The notes under the pieces were generated by a model. The model saw only the letters and a program-made list of their open reading frames with translations. It was not told where the DNA came from and searched no databases. A DNA stretch of 64,000 nt from Myxococcales bacterium (GTDB taxonomy: Bacteria; Myxococcota_A; Polyangia; Polyangiales; Polyangiaceae), in contig JAEUKE010000044.1 of assembly GCA_016794345.1 (NCBI GenBank), forward strand, positions 1 to 64,000. Reading direction: 5' to 3'. Position 1 is the first letter of the stretch. Each line of letters starts with the position of its first letter. Positions 51,281 through 59,904 of the stretch are shown piece after piece. Made by a program: the position numbers and the translations under genes.

Positions 51281-52036
51281 CTACTGGCCTTCCGCGATCT
51301 CCGCACCGTCACGCTCGGAGGGCGAGAGCCCTCCGTCTGCGTTCTGGTCGTCGAAGAGGCTGGCAGACTTGCGGATGGCCTGATCGAACCGAGCGATCAC
51401 CGGCGGCGCGGTGTCGTCGTCGATGACGATCTCCGGACCGGAGAACGAGTCGAGCTCGACGGCGTCGATCAGCGCACGGAGCTCGAAGCCGAGGATGAGC
51501 GCCTCCTCGCCGCTGAGCTCGAAGGGCACACCGCCGCGCGCGTCCAGCTTGAGCTCAAACGACTGCTTGGTTCGAATGGTGAACGGCACGCCGTCCGCTC
51601 GACGGCCCAAGACGACGACGGAGCTCCCCGCGAGCTCGGCTGGCGCCGACGGCGGGAGCTCCGTTGCGTCCACGCGGTGCAGGCTCACGTGGAGCCGACA
51701 GTAGCTGCCCGCCTCGACGTCGAACTGCGGGACGTCGTTCACGACGCCTGCGCCGAGGAGGTCCGCGATCGCCGGGCCTTCGAAGTCGACGGGAGGGTCA
51801 CTGCCACCGGAGCAGTCTTCGCCGGCGCGCAACTTGACCTTCTCGACCGCGATCCAGACGCTGTCGAGCTCCACGCCGTTCTCCAGCGTGACGCTCTGCG
51901 CGCCGCCCATGGTGGGCTGCTCGTAGCCCCTGACGTTGAGCTTCACGGTGGCGCCATTGCCCACGTCCGTGCCGCCTTTGGGGCCGCACGAGGCGAGCAG
52001 GACGAGCCCGCAAGCAAGAGCCGTCGAACGCGTCAT
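51281..52036 (-). CDS. Lipoprotein of unknown function (DUF4382-like)
   Basis: 251 residues from the ATG at 52036; an earlier frame start adds a non-coding-looking stub. The lipobox is VLLASC. The domain has a beta-rich pattern with VELDSVWIAVEKVKLRAGE, VPQFDVEAGSYCRLHVSLH and SFELKLDARGGVPFEL, which resembles DUF4382-type exported proteins. It is divergent from the TIGR02147-type regulator, 119 bases away. The function is unknown. Confidence 0.7.
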   Translation of the reverse strand: MTRSTALACGLVLLASCGPKGGTDVGNGATVKLNVRGYEQPTMGGAQSVTLENGVELDSVWIAVEKVKLRAGEDCSGGSDPPVDFEGPAIADLLGAGVVNDVPQFDVEAGSYCRLHVSLHRVDATELPPSAPAELAGSSVVVLGRRADGVPFTIRTKQSFELKLDARGGVPFELSGEEALILGFELRALIDAVELDSFSGPEIVIDDDTAPPVIARFDQAIRKSASLFDDQNADGGLSPSERDGAEIAEGQ

Positions 52037-52155
52037 CGACGCCCTCGAGGGTAGCAGAGCGGCCACGACATGGCATCGCGTGTTCATCGAGAACACGGAA
52101 GATCCGGTTGGTGGCGAAGCGACCACACTCCGCCGGTTAGACTGGGTGGGCCGTC

Positions 52156-53037
52156 GTGTCCGCCCCGCTCCCCAAGGTCTACGAGTACGTCGACTACCGC
52201 GCGTTCATGCGCGAGCACTTCGCCGCGAGCAAGGCTGTGATGCCGCAATACAGCTTCCGGTACCTCGCGCGGAAGGCCGGCTTCACGTCGTCGAACTTCT
52301 TGAAGCTCGTGATGGACGGCGACCGCAACTTGGGCCCCCAAGCGATCGAGAAGGTCGCCAAGGCCATGAAGCTCGACTCCCACGAGACCGAGTTCTTCGC
52401 GCAGCTCGTCGCGCTGAATCAGGCGCAGACCGTCGCGGAGCGCAACCGCGCGTTCGAGGTCGTCGCCGCGAACAGACGCTTTCGCGCTGCCCGCAAGCTG
52501 GACGGCCCTTTGTTCGAGTACCTCACGCGGTGGTACTACCCGGCCGTCCGCGAGCTCGCGGCGAGATCGGACTTCGTCGACGATCCGGCCTGGATCGCCT
52601 CGCAGATCGAGCCCCCTATCGATGTGCGCCAGGCGAAGGCCGCCCTCGAGACGCTCATCAAGCTCGGGCTGCTGGTCCGGACCACGTCGGGCAAGGTCGA
52701 GCGCGGGGACGCGAGCCTGACCACCGGCCACGAGGTCCGGAGCGTGGTCATCCCGGCCTACCATCTCCAGATGATCGAGCAGGCTGCCAAGTCCGTGGAG
52801 CGCGTCTCGCCGGACCAGCGCGACGTGAGCGCGCTGACCGTCTGCATCAAGGAGTCCAGCCTGGCGGACCTCAAGGCGAAGATTCACCGGTTCCGCGAGG
52901 AGATGATGCACCGCTGCGACACCGATGAAGAGCCGGAGCGCGTCTACCAGCTCTGCATCCAGCTCTTTCCGCTCTCGAAGGGCAAGGCGCCACCCGGACC
53001 GACAAAGCCGACAAAGCCGAAGAAAAAGAGCGCCTGA
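52156..53037 (+). CDS. TIGR02147/DUF4423-type regulator-like protein
   Basis: 293 residues from a GTG start. The opening VYEYVDYRAFMREHFAASK, then FRYLARKAGFTSSNFLKLVM, is the helix-turn-helix N-terminus of TIGR02147 proteins. The middle region holds RWYYPAVRELAARSDF and AALETLIKLGLLVRTTSGK, as in the DUF4423 part. The C-terminus is Pro/Lys-rich (GPTKPTKPKKKSA). The family is known mainly from Fibrobacter, Bdellovibrio and myxobacterial genomes and has no characterised function. It stands divergent from a lipoprotein gene. Confidence 0.85.
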   Translation: MSAPLPKVYEYVDYRAFMREHFAASKAVMPQYSFRYLARKAGFTSSNFLKLVMDGDRNLGPQAIEKVAKAMKLDSHETEFFAQLVALNQAQTVAERNRAFEVVAANRRFRAARKLDGPLFEYLTRWYYPAVRELAARSDFVDDPAWIASQIEPPIDVRQAKAALETLIKLGLLVRTTSGKVERGDASLTTGHEVRSVVIPAYHLQMIEQAAKSVERVSPDQRDVSALTVCIKESSLADLKAKIHRFREEMMHRCDTDEEPERVYQLCIQLFPLSKGKAPPGPTKPTKPKKKSA

Positions 53038-53041
53038 GCGC

Positions 53042-53566
53042 TCAGCGGCGCCGCTCGTACTCCCAGAGCTCGCCGAGGGGGCTGTCGCGATCGCCGACGC
53101 GAACGAGGCCGCAGCGCTCGAGGACCTTCTGCGAGGCCACGTGCCACGGGGGCGTGGCGGCGCGCACCGCCTCGACGCCGGGCTGGAGAAGCGCCCACTC
53201 CACGCTCGCGTAGGTGGCCTCGGTCGCGTACCCCTGCCTCTGCGAGTCTTCTTCCACCCCGTACGCGACCTCCACGGTGCCGCGATGATCGGGCGCGCCG
53301 TGGAAGATCACGCTGCCCACCACACGGCGCTCGGCGCCGCGCGTGATGAGCACGCGGTCACCCCACAGACGCACGTGAGGATCCTCCCTGATGGCGTCGA
53401 GCGAGGCGAAGAAGGCTCTCTCGATGAGGGCGCGATTCGGCCAGGCGTGCGGCATCACCGCGCCCAAGATCTGCTCCGAGCGCGACCTGTCCGCCTCGAG
53501 CACCGCCTCGACCAAGGAGACGGAGATCGGCACGAGCTCCAGACGGCGCGTGACCAGCAGGGACAC
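53042..53566 (-). CDS. GNAT N-acetyltransferase, RimJ/RimL type
   Basis: 174 residues. The fold opens with TRRLELVPISVSLVEAVL; the acetyl-CoA loop is EEDSQRQGYATEATYASVEW (Q/RxxGxA), and AATPPWHVASQKVLERCGL follows. It is similar to ribosomal-protein N-terminal acetyltransferases. The substrate is unknown. Its end is 4 bases from the convergent TIGR02147 gene. Confidence 0.88.
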   Translation of the reverse strand: MSLLVTRRLELVPISVSLVEAVLEADRSRSEQILGAVMPHAWPNRALIERAFFASLDAIREDPHVRLWGDRVLITRGAERRVVGSVIFHGAPDHRGTVEVAYGVEEDSQRQGYATEATYASVEWALLQPGVEAVRAATPPWHVASQKVLERCGLVRVGDRDSPLGELWEYERRR

Positions 53567-53753
53567 GCCGGGAGGATAGCGCCGTCGCCCCTCAGGCCGC
53601 CAACGCCGGCTCGCGCTCGGCGCACGAAAGGAGCTTTCGCCGTGAGATTCCGCTGGCCCGGATGTGGCCCATGACGCGTGTCGGCAAGACCCCGAGCGGG
53701 AAGAGCACGGCGGGGCGCGCGCCTTTTGGCTGTGTTCCTGCAGACCTCACCTC

Positions 53754-54062
53754 GTGACGTACGGAGGCGGGAGAGCGCGGGCTGCTTACCACCTATTCGG
53801 CCGGAGCGTCCTCGCGCTCGGCGTGGCCTTTGGGCTCGTCGCTCTCCTGGGCTTTCGGTTTCGCGCCGAGCTGGCCGGGGCGGGGCGATGGCTCGTGGAC
53901 CACCTGGGTTATCCCGGGATGGGCTTCGGCACGTTCCTGGCTGACGGCCTCCACTTCCCCATCCCGCCCCAGTTCTACATGCTCGCGGCGATCGTGTGCC
54001 CGCTCCGAGCGCCGAAGATCGTCGCGTATTCCTACCTCATCGCGGCGGGCTGGCACCTCTGA
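53754..54062 (+). pseudogene. Truncated VTT/DedA-like membrane protein remnant
   Basis: 102 codons from a GTG. It has one transmembrane helix (LALGVAFGLVALLGF) and the diagnostic FLADGLHFPIPPQFYMLAAI of a VTT-type family, then stops abruptly at AAGWHL. Full-length relatives continue with roughly 80 more residues including two or three membrane helices. The missing part is replaced at once by the 3' end of the convergent MFS gene, 16 bases on, so a deletion or rearrangement is likely. Confidence 0.5.
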
Positions 54063-54077
54063 GCCCACGCGCGTCGA

Positions 54078-55298
54078 TCAGGTTCGAAACCGCCAGAGCG
54101 CCGGCACGAGCAGCGCGGTGACGCCGGCGACGACGAGGACCATGGCTCCGCCCGAGACCACGCTGAACGTCGGGGTCGTCAGGTACGCGACGAATCCTGC
54201 CTCGGCCGTCGACAGCTGGTTCGAGGCGCCGATGAAGATCATGTTCACGCTCGAGACTCGCCCCCGCAGCTCGTCGGGCGTCTCGAGCTGGACGAGCGTC
54301 GTGCGGCCGACCACGCTCACCTGATCGGCCATCCCAGCGACCGCGTACGCGAGCAAGCTCAAGGGGAAGCTGCGGGACAGGCCGAAGGCGACCGTGGCCA
54401 CCCCGTACACGACCACGCTCACGAGGATGGCCCGGCCCAGCCGACGGATCGGCGGGAGCGTGACGAGGAGCAAGCTCGTCGCCAGGGCGCCGATCTCGAA
54501 GCTCGACGCGAGGATGCCGTAGCCCGTCCCGCCGACGCCCAGGATCTCGTTCGCGTAGACGGGGAGCAACGCGGTCGCGCCGCCGAAGATGACGGCGAAG
54601 AGATCGATCGACATCGCCGCGAGGACGATCCGCTGCTTGCGTACGAAGGCGAGGCCCTCCTTCAGACCGGCGATGGAGACGGCGCGCTTCGAGGCCGTAC
54701 CCATTCCCCCCGTCACACCGGCCACGAGGAGCATCGACGCCACGTAGAGCCCGGCGGCGACCGCGTACCCCACGGCGACGCCCGCACGCCCGAGGACGAG
54801 GCCCGCCAGCGCCGGGCCCGACATGAAGGCGAGCGCGCCGGCGGTCCCCATCACCGTCACCGCGCGCGAGAGCTCCTCCTTGGGGACGAGCGTCGGCAAC
54901 ATCGACTGCCGCGCAGGGGCCTCGAGCGCCGCAGCGGTCGCGTTCGTGACGATGATCGCGAGCATGCCGGCGACCGTCGTCATCCCCGAGCGGCTGAGGA
55001 GCACGAGCGCGAGCGCACACGCGAGGCCCACCGTCTGCGCGACGAGCACCAGCCGGCGCCTGTCGTAGGCGTCGGCGATGAGCCCGCCGAGGAGGCTGGC
55101 GACCGGGAGCGGCGCGAACGAGAGAAGGCCCACCAGCGCGAGCACGGCAGTCGACCTGGACAGGTCGTACAGGTGCCACAAAAAGACGGCACGCATCATC
55201 GTCGAGCCCGTGCCCGCCGCGAGGCGGGCCAGCACCCAGCGGCGGACGTTGGGTCGCAACAGGACGACGGCGGCGCTCGTGGAGTCCACCTCGGACAT
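54078..55298 (-). CDS. Major facilitator superfamily exporter
   Basis: 406 residues with about 12 transmembrane helices. The family loop GGLIADAYDRRRLVL, between helices 2 and 3, and PARQSMLPTLVPKEEL are typical of the MFS_3/EntS-type enterobactin-exporter-like group. The N-terminal 20 residues are cytosolic. It probably effluxes a small molecule such as a siderophore or drug; the substrate is unknown. Confidence 0.88.
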   Translation of the reverse strand: MSEVDSTSAAVVLLRPNVRRWVLARLAAGTGSTMMRAVFLWHLYDLSRSTAVLALVGLLSFAPLPVASLLGGLIADAYDRRRLVLVAQTVGLACALALVLLSRSGMTTVAGMLAIIVTNATAAALEAPARQSMLPTLVPKEELSRAVTVMGTAGALAFMSGPALAGLVLGRAGVAVGYAVAAGLYVASMLLVAGVTGGMGTASKRAVSIAGLKEGLAFVRKQRIVLAAMSIDLFAVIFGGATALLPVYANEILGVGGTGYGILASSFEIGALATSLLLVTLPPIRRLGRAILVSVVVYGVATVAFGLSRSFPLSLLAYAVAGMADQVSVVGRTTLVQLETPDELRGRVSSVNMIFIGASNQLSTAEAGFVAYLTTPTFSVVSGGAMVLVVAGVTALLVPALWRFRT

Positions 55299-55419
55299 GG
55301 ACGGCGAGCATGGTGCCGGGCAGCCCGGGTGACCAGCGCTTCGGTTAACGAAACTTCACGTCCTTGCTGGGCGCCTCTTCACACTCGGGGATCAGGATGG
55401 TGCGAGGAGGAAACGGAAA

Positions 55420-55893
55420 ATGATTGGATTCGTGTTCGGCGCCGCCTGCCTCTTCGGCCTCATCGCGATGGCTCGGCGGGGCAGGTGGCATCATGGGTAC
55501 GGCCGGGGTGGGTTCGGCCACGGGCCGCGCCGGTTCTTGAACCGCATCTTCTCGAGGCTGGAGACGAGCCCCAGCCAGGAGAAGGTGATCGTCTCGGCCG
55601 TGGAGGACGTGCGCGGAGCCGTCTTCGCCTTGCGCGGTGAGGCGGAGGCGACACGCTCCGAGATCGCGCGCTTGCTCGCGGACGAGAGCTTCGACCCGGA
55701 GCGGCTGGGCGCGCTCTTCGCGCGCCACGACGACGCGATCAGGCAACTCCGCGAGAAGCTCGCCGGCTCGATGGCGCAGGTCCACGCGACGCTCGACGGC
55801 ACGCAGCGAGCATCGTTGGCGCGCTTGATCGACGAGGGGCCGTTCTGGCGCCGCCGCCACGGCGGGCCCTACCGGCAGACCGTCAGCATCTGA
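55420..55893 (+). CDS. Spy/CpxP-like periplasmic stress protein
   Basis: 157 residues. A hydrophobic N-terminus (IGFVFGAACLFGLIAM) precedes a His/Gly/Arg-rich stretch (HHGYGRGGFGHGPRRF) and an all-helical domain with heptad-like repeats (EKVIVSAVEDVRGAVFALRG, DAIRQLREKLAGSMAQVHA). The order resembles Spy/ZraP/CpxP-type chaperones that sense envelope stress or metals. Its LTxxQ motif is only loosely kept (LDGTQRASLARLI). It stands upstream of a two-component pair, as CpxP does. Confidence 0.72.
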   Translation: MIGFVFGAACLFGLIAMARRGRWHHGYGRGGFGHGPRRFLNRIFSRLETSPSQEKVIVSAVEDVRGAVFALRGEAEATRSEIARLLADESFDPERLGALFARHDDAIRQLREKLAGSMAQVHATLDGTQRASLARLIDEGPFWRRRHGGPYRQTVSI

Positions 55894-55918
55894 AATCGGA
55901 ACGAAGAGAGGTTCGCCT

Positions 55919-56110
55919 ATGAAACGCAAGATCGTGATGGGACTCCTGGCGCTCGGCACAATCGGTGGCTTCGCATCCGGGTTCGCCGGCATGCGGTGCA
56001 GGGCAGAGCACAGGCGACAGGCCTTCGAAGATCGCGTGGCCGAGACGTGTGTCCGCGCGGCCAAGAGGGTCGAAGGATCCGCCGACGGGGAAACGCGTCA
56101 GCCGCGGTGA
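55919..56110 (+). CDS. Small envelope peptide in the Cpx-like cluster
   Basis: 63 residues with GAGAGG eleven bases before the ATG. It has an N-terminal hydrophobic segment (KIVMGLLALGTIGGFASGF) followed by a charged soluble tail with two cysteines (MRCRAE and AETCVR). It could be a tiny secreted or anchored protein. Its position 25 bases after the Spy-like gene and 79 bases before the regulator supports shared expression. Confidence 0.6.
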   Translation: MKRKIVMGLLALGTIGGFASGFAGMRCRAEHRRQAFEDRVAETCVRAAKRVEGSADGETRQPR

Positions 56111-56189
56111 GGTCGTCGTGACCTCTCACCTCGTTGGTCCAACGACCGAATCAAGGCATTCGGTTCTTGGTGTAGGCTCCGGCCCCGGA

Positions 56190-56882
56190 ATGGGTGCGCG
56201 AGTCCTCATCGTCGACGACGACCTACGCCTGCACGAGCTGCTCTCGAGCTACCTGGCGCAGAACGGCTTCGAGGTGGACCGCGCGCTCGACGGGGTGTCC
56301 GGGCTCGGCAAGCTCGAGGTCGGGTCCTACGACGCCGTGCTGCTGGACGTGATGATGCCCGGCCTCGACGGTCTGGAGGTGTGCCGGCGCATCCGCAAGC
56401 GCTGGGACGTCCCCGTGCTCATGCTCACGGCACGCGGCGACGAGACCGATCGGATCGTGGGGCTCGAGATCGGAGCCGACGACTACCTGCCCAAGCCCTT
56501 CAACCCACGCGAGCTGCTCGCTCGGCTGAAGGCGATCCTGCGGCGGGTGCGCCCCGACGTGGACGCGGACCGCGTCGCCGTGGGGCCCCTCGCGATCGAG
56601 GTGACGACCCGCCGCGTGACGTGTGGTGGCGCCGAGGTGGAGCTCACGGGGATCGAGTTCGACATCCTCGTGGCGCTCGCGCGGCGTGCGGGTCAGGTCA
56701 TCCCGCGCGACCGCCTGCTCGCCGCCGCGGGGCGCGGCGACGTCGTGGTCTCGGAGCGCACGATCGACGTCCACATCTCGCATCTCCGGCAGAAGCTCGG
56801 CGACGGTCGGCTCATCAAGACCGTGAGGGGGGTGGGTTACGTCCTCGCCAAGGAATCGGCTTCCGGGCCGATCTCCGAGTAG
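56190..56882 (+). CDS. OmpR-family response regulator (CpxR-like)
   Basis: 230 residues from the ATG at 56190. The receiver has the acidic pocket VLIVDDD, phosphoacceptor Asp53 in DAVLLDVMMPGLDG, Thr in LMLTARGD and Lys in LPKPFNP. The winged-helix output has LTGIEFDILVALARRAG, ERTIDVHISHLRQKL and TVRGVGYVLA. The histidine kinase follows 5 bases after. Upstream is the Spy-like gene, giving a CpxP-CpxR-CpxA order. Confidence 0.93.
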   Translation: MGARVLIVDDDLRLHELLSSYLAQNGFEVDRALDGVSGLGKLEVGSYDAVLLDVMMPGLDGLEVCRRIRKRWDVPVLMLTARGDETDRIVGLEIGADDYLPKPFNPRELLARLKAILRRVRPDVDADRVAVGPLAIEVTTRRVTCGGAEVELTGIEFDILVALARRAGQVIPRDRLLAAAGRGDVVVSERTIDVHISHLRQKLGDGRLIKTVRGVGYVLAKESASGPISE

Positions 56883-56887
56883 GTCCC

Positions 56888-58174
56888 GTGCGCCGCCGCC
56901 CCGGCCGCCGCCGCCACGCGCACCTGCTCCGGTCCCAGATCTTCTGGTGGTTCGGAGCGACGATCGTCGTCGCCGGGCTCGCCTCCTGGGCGGTCGCGAA
57001 CCTCGCCTCCGGCGGCCCGTCCAGCTGGCGGCGCGACATGGAGGGCATGAAGCGCTTCGGAGCCAACCGGTTCGCCGAGGTGTGGGACCGGCCCGAAGCC
57101 CGCGCCGCGCTGACCCGCGAGGTGGCCCACGAGTTCGACGCCGCGGTGACCGTCCGCAACAATGACGGAACCGTTCTTGAAATGATCGGGGAGGACTGCC
57201 ACGGTCCGTCGGTCACCTTGAAGCCTCTCGCTGCGGACCGCGCGCCGCTCGGCGCGGTCGAGATCTGCCGAGACACGAACCGCGGCTTCCTCTCGTCGGT
57301 GCTCGGCCTCCTGGTCGCGCTCGGCGTGCTCTGGGCGGTCTCGCACAAGATCGCCAGGCGCCTCGGCCTGCCGCTCGAGGCGCTCGTGCGCGCCACGGCG
57401 GAGATCGGCCACGGCCGCTACAAGATCGACCTGAAGCTCCATCCACACGCGCCGCTCGAGATCCGCCGGCTCACCGACGCCATCGGAGACATGGCGGGCA
57501 AGATCGAGCGTCAGATGGCCGACCAGCGCGAGCTCCTCGCGTCGGTGTCCCACGAGGTGCGCTCCCCGCTCGCCCGGATCCGCCTCCTCCTCGAGCTGCT
57601 CCGCGACAGCGGCCAATCAATCGAGGCGCGCGAGAAGCTCCACCTCGAGCTCGAGCACGAGATCGAGGAAATAGACGACCTGGTCGGCGGGCTCCTCGCC
57701 AGCTCGCGCGTTGATTTCTCCGCGCTGACGATGCGTCCGCACGACATCGTGGAGGCAGCCGAACGCGCCGCCGCGCGCGCGTCTCTGACGACCCCGCCCC
57801 GGGTCGTCGGCGTTCCCCGCGAAGTCAGGTGTGACGCGACGCTCCTCGCTCGGGCGCTCGCGAACCTCCTCGACAACGCGGTCAAACACGGCGGCGGGGC
57901 GAAGGCCCTCGTCCTGACCTTCGAGGCGGACAGGGCTTCGCTCGAGGTGCACGACGCCGGGCCCGGCTTCTCCGACGGCGAGGCCGATCGCGCCTTCGAC
58001 CCGTTCTACGGGCGCCCGAAGGGTACACACGACTCGCTCGGCCTCGGCCTCGCGCTCGTTCAGCGCATCGCCCGTGCCCACGGAGGGGACGCCTACGCGC
58101 GCAACCGACCGGAAGGCGGCGCGATCGTTGGGCTTTGGCTGCCGGCGGGCGCGCGGACGGAGAACGAAGTTTAA
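56888..58174 (+). CDS. Sensor histidine kinase (CpxA-like)
   Basis: 428 residues from a GTG. Two membrane helices (WFGATIVVAGLASWAV and VLGLLVALGVLWAV) enclose a sensor of about 100 residues, and a HAMP-like linker follows (LEALVRATAEIGHGRYKID). The H-box is ASVSHEVRSPLARIR; the N-box NLLDNAVKHGG, G1 DAGPGF and G2 GLGLALVQRIA complete the ATPase. It should phosphorylate the adjacent regulator in response to an envelope signal. The sensor is short and has no recognised fold. Confidence 0.92.
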   Translation: MRRRPGRRRHAHLLRSQIFWWFGATIVVAGLASWAVANLASGGPSSWRRDMEGMKRFGANRFAEVWDRPEARAALTREVAHEFDAAVTVRNNDGTVLEMIGEDCHGPSVTLKPLAADRAPLGAVEICRDTNRGFLSSVLGLLVALGVLWAVSHKIARRLGLPLEALVRATAEIGHGRYKIDLKLHPHAPLEIRRLTDAIGDMAGKIERQMADQRELLASVSHEVRSPLARIRLLLELLRDSGQSIEAREKLHLELEHEIEEIDDLVGGLLASSRVDFSALTMRPHDIVEAAERAAARASLTTPPRVVGVPREVRCDATLLARALANLLDNAVKHGGGAKALVLTFEADRASLEVHDAGPGFSDGEADRAFDPFYGRPKGTHDSLGLGLALVQRIARAHGGDAYARNRPEGGAIVGLWLPAGARTENEV

Positions 58175-58209
58175 GCCGCCAAGCCTCCGTGCCGATGTCA
58201 GGAGAGCTG

Positions 58210-59364
58210 ATGGCCACGTCCCTGCTCCCGCCGTCGTCGCTCGGCCCGCTTCGCGCGCGTCCGGACGTGCCGACGAAGACGGAGATGGTGGCGGTCCGGC
58301 CTGTCGAGGAGCCGCCTCGTCCCGCCGCGCGGCGCGTGCTGCTGCCGCCCATCCCGCGCGATGAGCCGGAGGAGACGCCGCCGAGCCCGGCCAAACACGC
58401 CCAGCCCGTCGTCACCCCGGAGGAAGACGAGGACCAGGACGATCGGCCGACGGCGATGCGCGACTGGAACGCGGAGCCCCATCCGGCCGTCCAGACCCGG
58501 CCGACACACGGCGTGCTCATCCGCCTCGACGCCACCTGCGCCGGCATGACCCTGCCGCTCCCCGAGAAGATGGTTCGCTTCGGTCGAGGGCGAGACGCCG
58601 ACGTCCGCATCGACGACGAAGGCGTGAGCCGCCTGCACGCTGCCATTCGCAAGGTCGATGACGGCTACGAGATCTTCGACCTCGAGAGCCGAAACGGCAC
58701 GGTCGTGAGCGGGCACCACACGAAGCGGGCCTTGCTGCGGGACGGCGACATCATCCAGCTGGGCCCGCGCGTGGCGTTCCGCTTCGGCCTCATGGACGAG
58801 CGACAGCTCGAGGTCATGCGTCAGCTCTTCGAGACGAGCGTCCGCGACGGCCTGACCGGCGCGTTCAACCGGCATCACCTCGAGGAGCGTCTCCGCGGCG
58901 AGCTCGCCTACGCGCTCCGTCACGGGACCGAGCTGGGCGTCTTGATCCTCGACGTCGATCACTTCAAGCGCGTGAACGACACGTTTGGTCATCAGGCCGG
59001 CGACGCGGTCCTCCGGCACGTCTCGTCGACGATCTCCGGGCGCCTTCGGACGGAGGACCTGTTCGCGCGCTACGGCGGCGAGGAGTTCGTCGCGGTGCTG
59101 CGGGGGATCGCCCTCGCGGGGACGGCGCGCGCCGGCGAGCGGCTGCGGGCCATCATCGCCGCGAGCCCCACGGCGCACGAAGGCCAGACGATCTCGGTGA
59201 CGGTCAGCATAGGGGCCGCCTCGCTCGCGACCACGGCGTCCCAGTCCATCGATGCCCTCCTCTCCTCGGCCGACCGACGGCTCTACGTGGCAAAGGCCGC
59301 GGGACGCAACCGGGTCGTCGCGACCGACGACGGCTCTCCGATCATCGTTCCTCGAAACGACTGA
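58210..59364 (+). CDS. FHA-GGDEF diguanylate cyclase
   Basis: 384 residues from the ATG at 58210, because GGAGAG lies just before it; an ATG 15 bases earlier is possible. After a Pro-rich N-terminus, an FHA domain spans about 105-195 (FGRGRDADVRIDDEGVSRLH, SRNGTVVSG), which binds phosphothreonine. The GGDEF domain follows, with DGLTGAFNRHHLEERL, DVDHFKRVNDTFGHQAGD, active-site YGGEEF and an inhibitory RTED (RxxD) five residues before it. It should make c-di-GMP under product feedback and be steered by a Ser/Thr kinase. It lies 35 bases after the histidine kinase gene. Confidence 0.92.
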   Translation: MATSLLPPSSLGPLRARPDVPTKTEMVAVRPVEEPPRPAARRVLLPPIPRDEPEETPPSPAKHAQPVVTPEEDEDQDDRPTAMRDWNAEPHPAVQTRPTHGVLIRLDATCAGMTLPLPEKMVRFGRGRDADVRIDDEGVSRLHAAIRKVDDGYEIFDLESRNGTVVSGHHTKRALLRDGDIIQLGPRVAFRFGLMDERQLEVMRQLFETSVRDGLTGAFNRHHLEERLRGELAYALRHGTELGVLILDVDHFKRVNDTFGHQAGDAVLRHVSSTISGRLRTEDLFARYGGEEFVAVLRGIALAGTARAGERLRAIIAASPTAHEGQTISVTVSIGAASLATTASQSIDALLSSADRRLYVAKAAGRNRVVATDDGSPIIVPRND

Positions 59365-59385
59365 CGACCCGTCGCGACGTGAGGG

Positions 59386-59811
59386 TCAGGTCGCCGCGGC
59401 GGAGACCCGCGGCTCGCGGGCGGGCACGTCGACGACGAGCGGCGCGCCGAGCGACCGCGACGCGGGGCGAAGCACGTACGACACGGTCGCGAGCGCGAGC
59501 ATGAACAGCGGCGCGACGGTCTTGCCCGTCGGGTCGCCGGCCATGGCGTGAGAGAAGGCGGCGCCGGTGAGGAGGAACAGGATCCCGGCGTAAGCGGCCT
59601 CCTTGAGCCGCGGCAAGCCTGGCACCACGATGGCCAGCGCGCCGAGGACCTTCCACGCGCCGAGCAGCGTCATCAGGTACGCCGGGTAGCCGAGCTTCTC
59701 GAAGCTGGCCACCATCTCGGGAGAAGCCGAGAGTTGCCCGAGCCCGCCAGCCGTGAGCCCCACGGAGACGAGGCCGGTCGTTGCCCAGTAGGCGATCTTG
59801 CGAAGGTTCAT
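59386..59811 (-). CDS. DoxX-like membrane protein
   Basis: 141 residues from the ATG at 59811, with AAGGAG six bases upstream; a GTG one codon earlier is less well placed. It has four transmembrane helices with IAYWATTGLVSVGLTAGGLG, FEKLGYPAYLMTLLGAWKV and PRLKEAAYAGILFLLTGAA, typical of DoxX-like small proteins. The function of the family is poorly known. It is divergent from a LysR gene with 93 bases between, so LysR control is likely. Confidence 0.85.
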   Translation of the reverse strand: MNLRKIAYWATTGLVSVGLTAGGLGQLSASPEMVASFEKLGYPAYLMTLLGAWKVLGALAIVVPGLPRLKEAAYAGILFLLTGAAFSHAMAGDPTGKTVAPLFMLALATVSYVLRPASRSLGAPLVVDVPAREPRVSAAAT

Positions 59812-59848
59812 CACGTTCTCCTTTTGAACGCGGTCAGTGTGTGCTCAA

Positions 59849-59877
59849 GATTCACTTGCGACAACCGTTCACGAATC
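59849..59877. promoter_or_regulatory. Inverted repeat between doxX-like and lysR genes
   Basis: The arms GATTC and GAATC are separated by 19 bases in the divergent intergenic region, with further partial match (GATTCACTT against GATTCGTGAA read from the other strand). This is a candidate LysR binding site; the arms are short and not an exact T-N11-A box. Confidence 0.3.
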
Positions 59878-59904
59878 ATCATCAGCTGCTACAAATCGAT
59901 CCAA

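Noticed and set aside
54078..54100. GGTTCGAAACC sequence resembling a tRNA T-arm
   Set aside because: It is within the coding end of the MFS gene; no matching acceptor, D or anticodon arms could be built around it.
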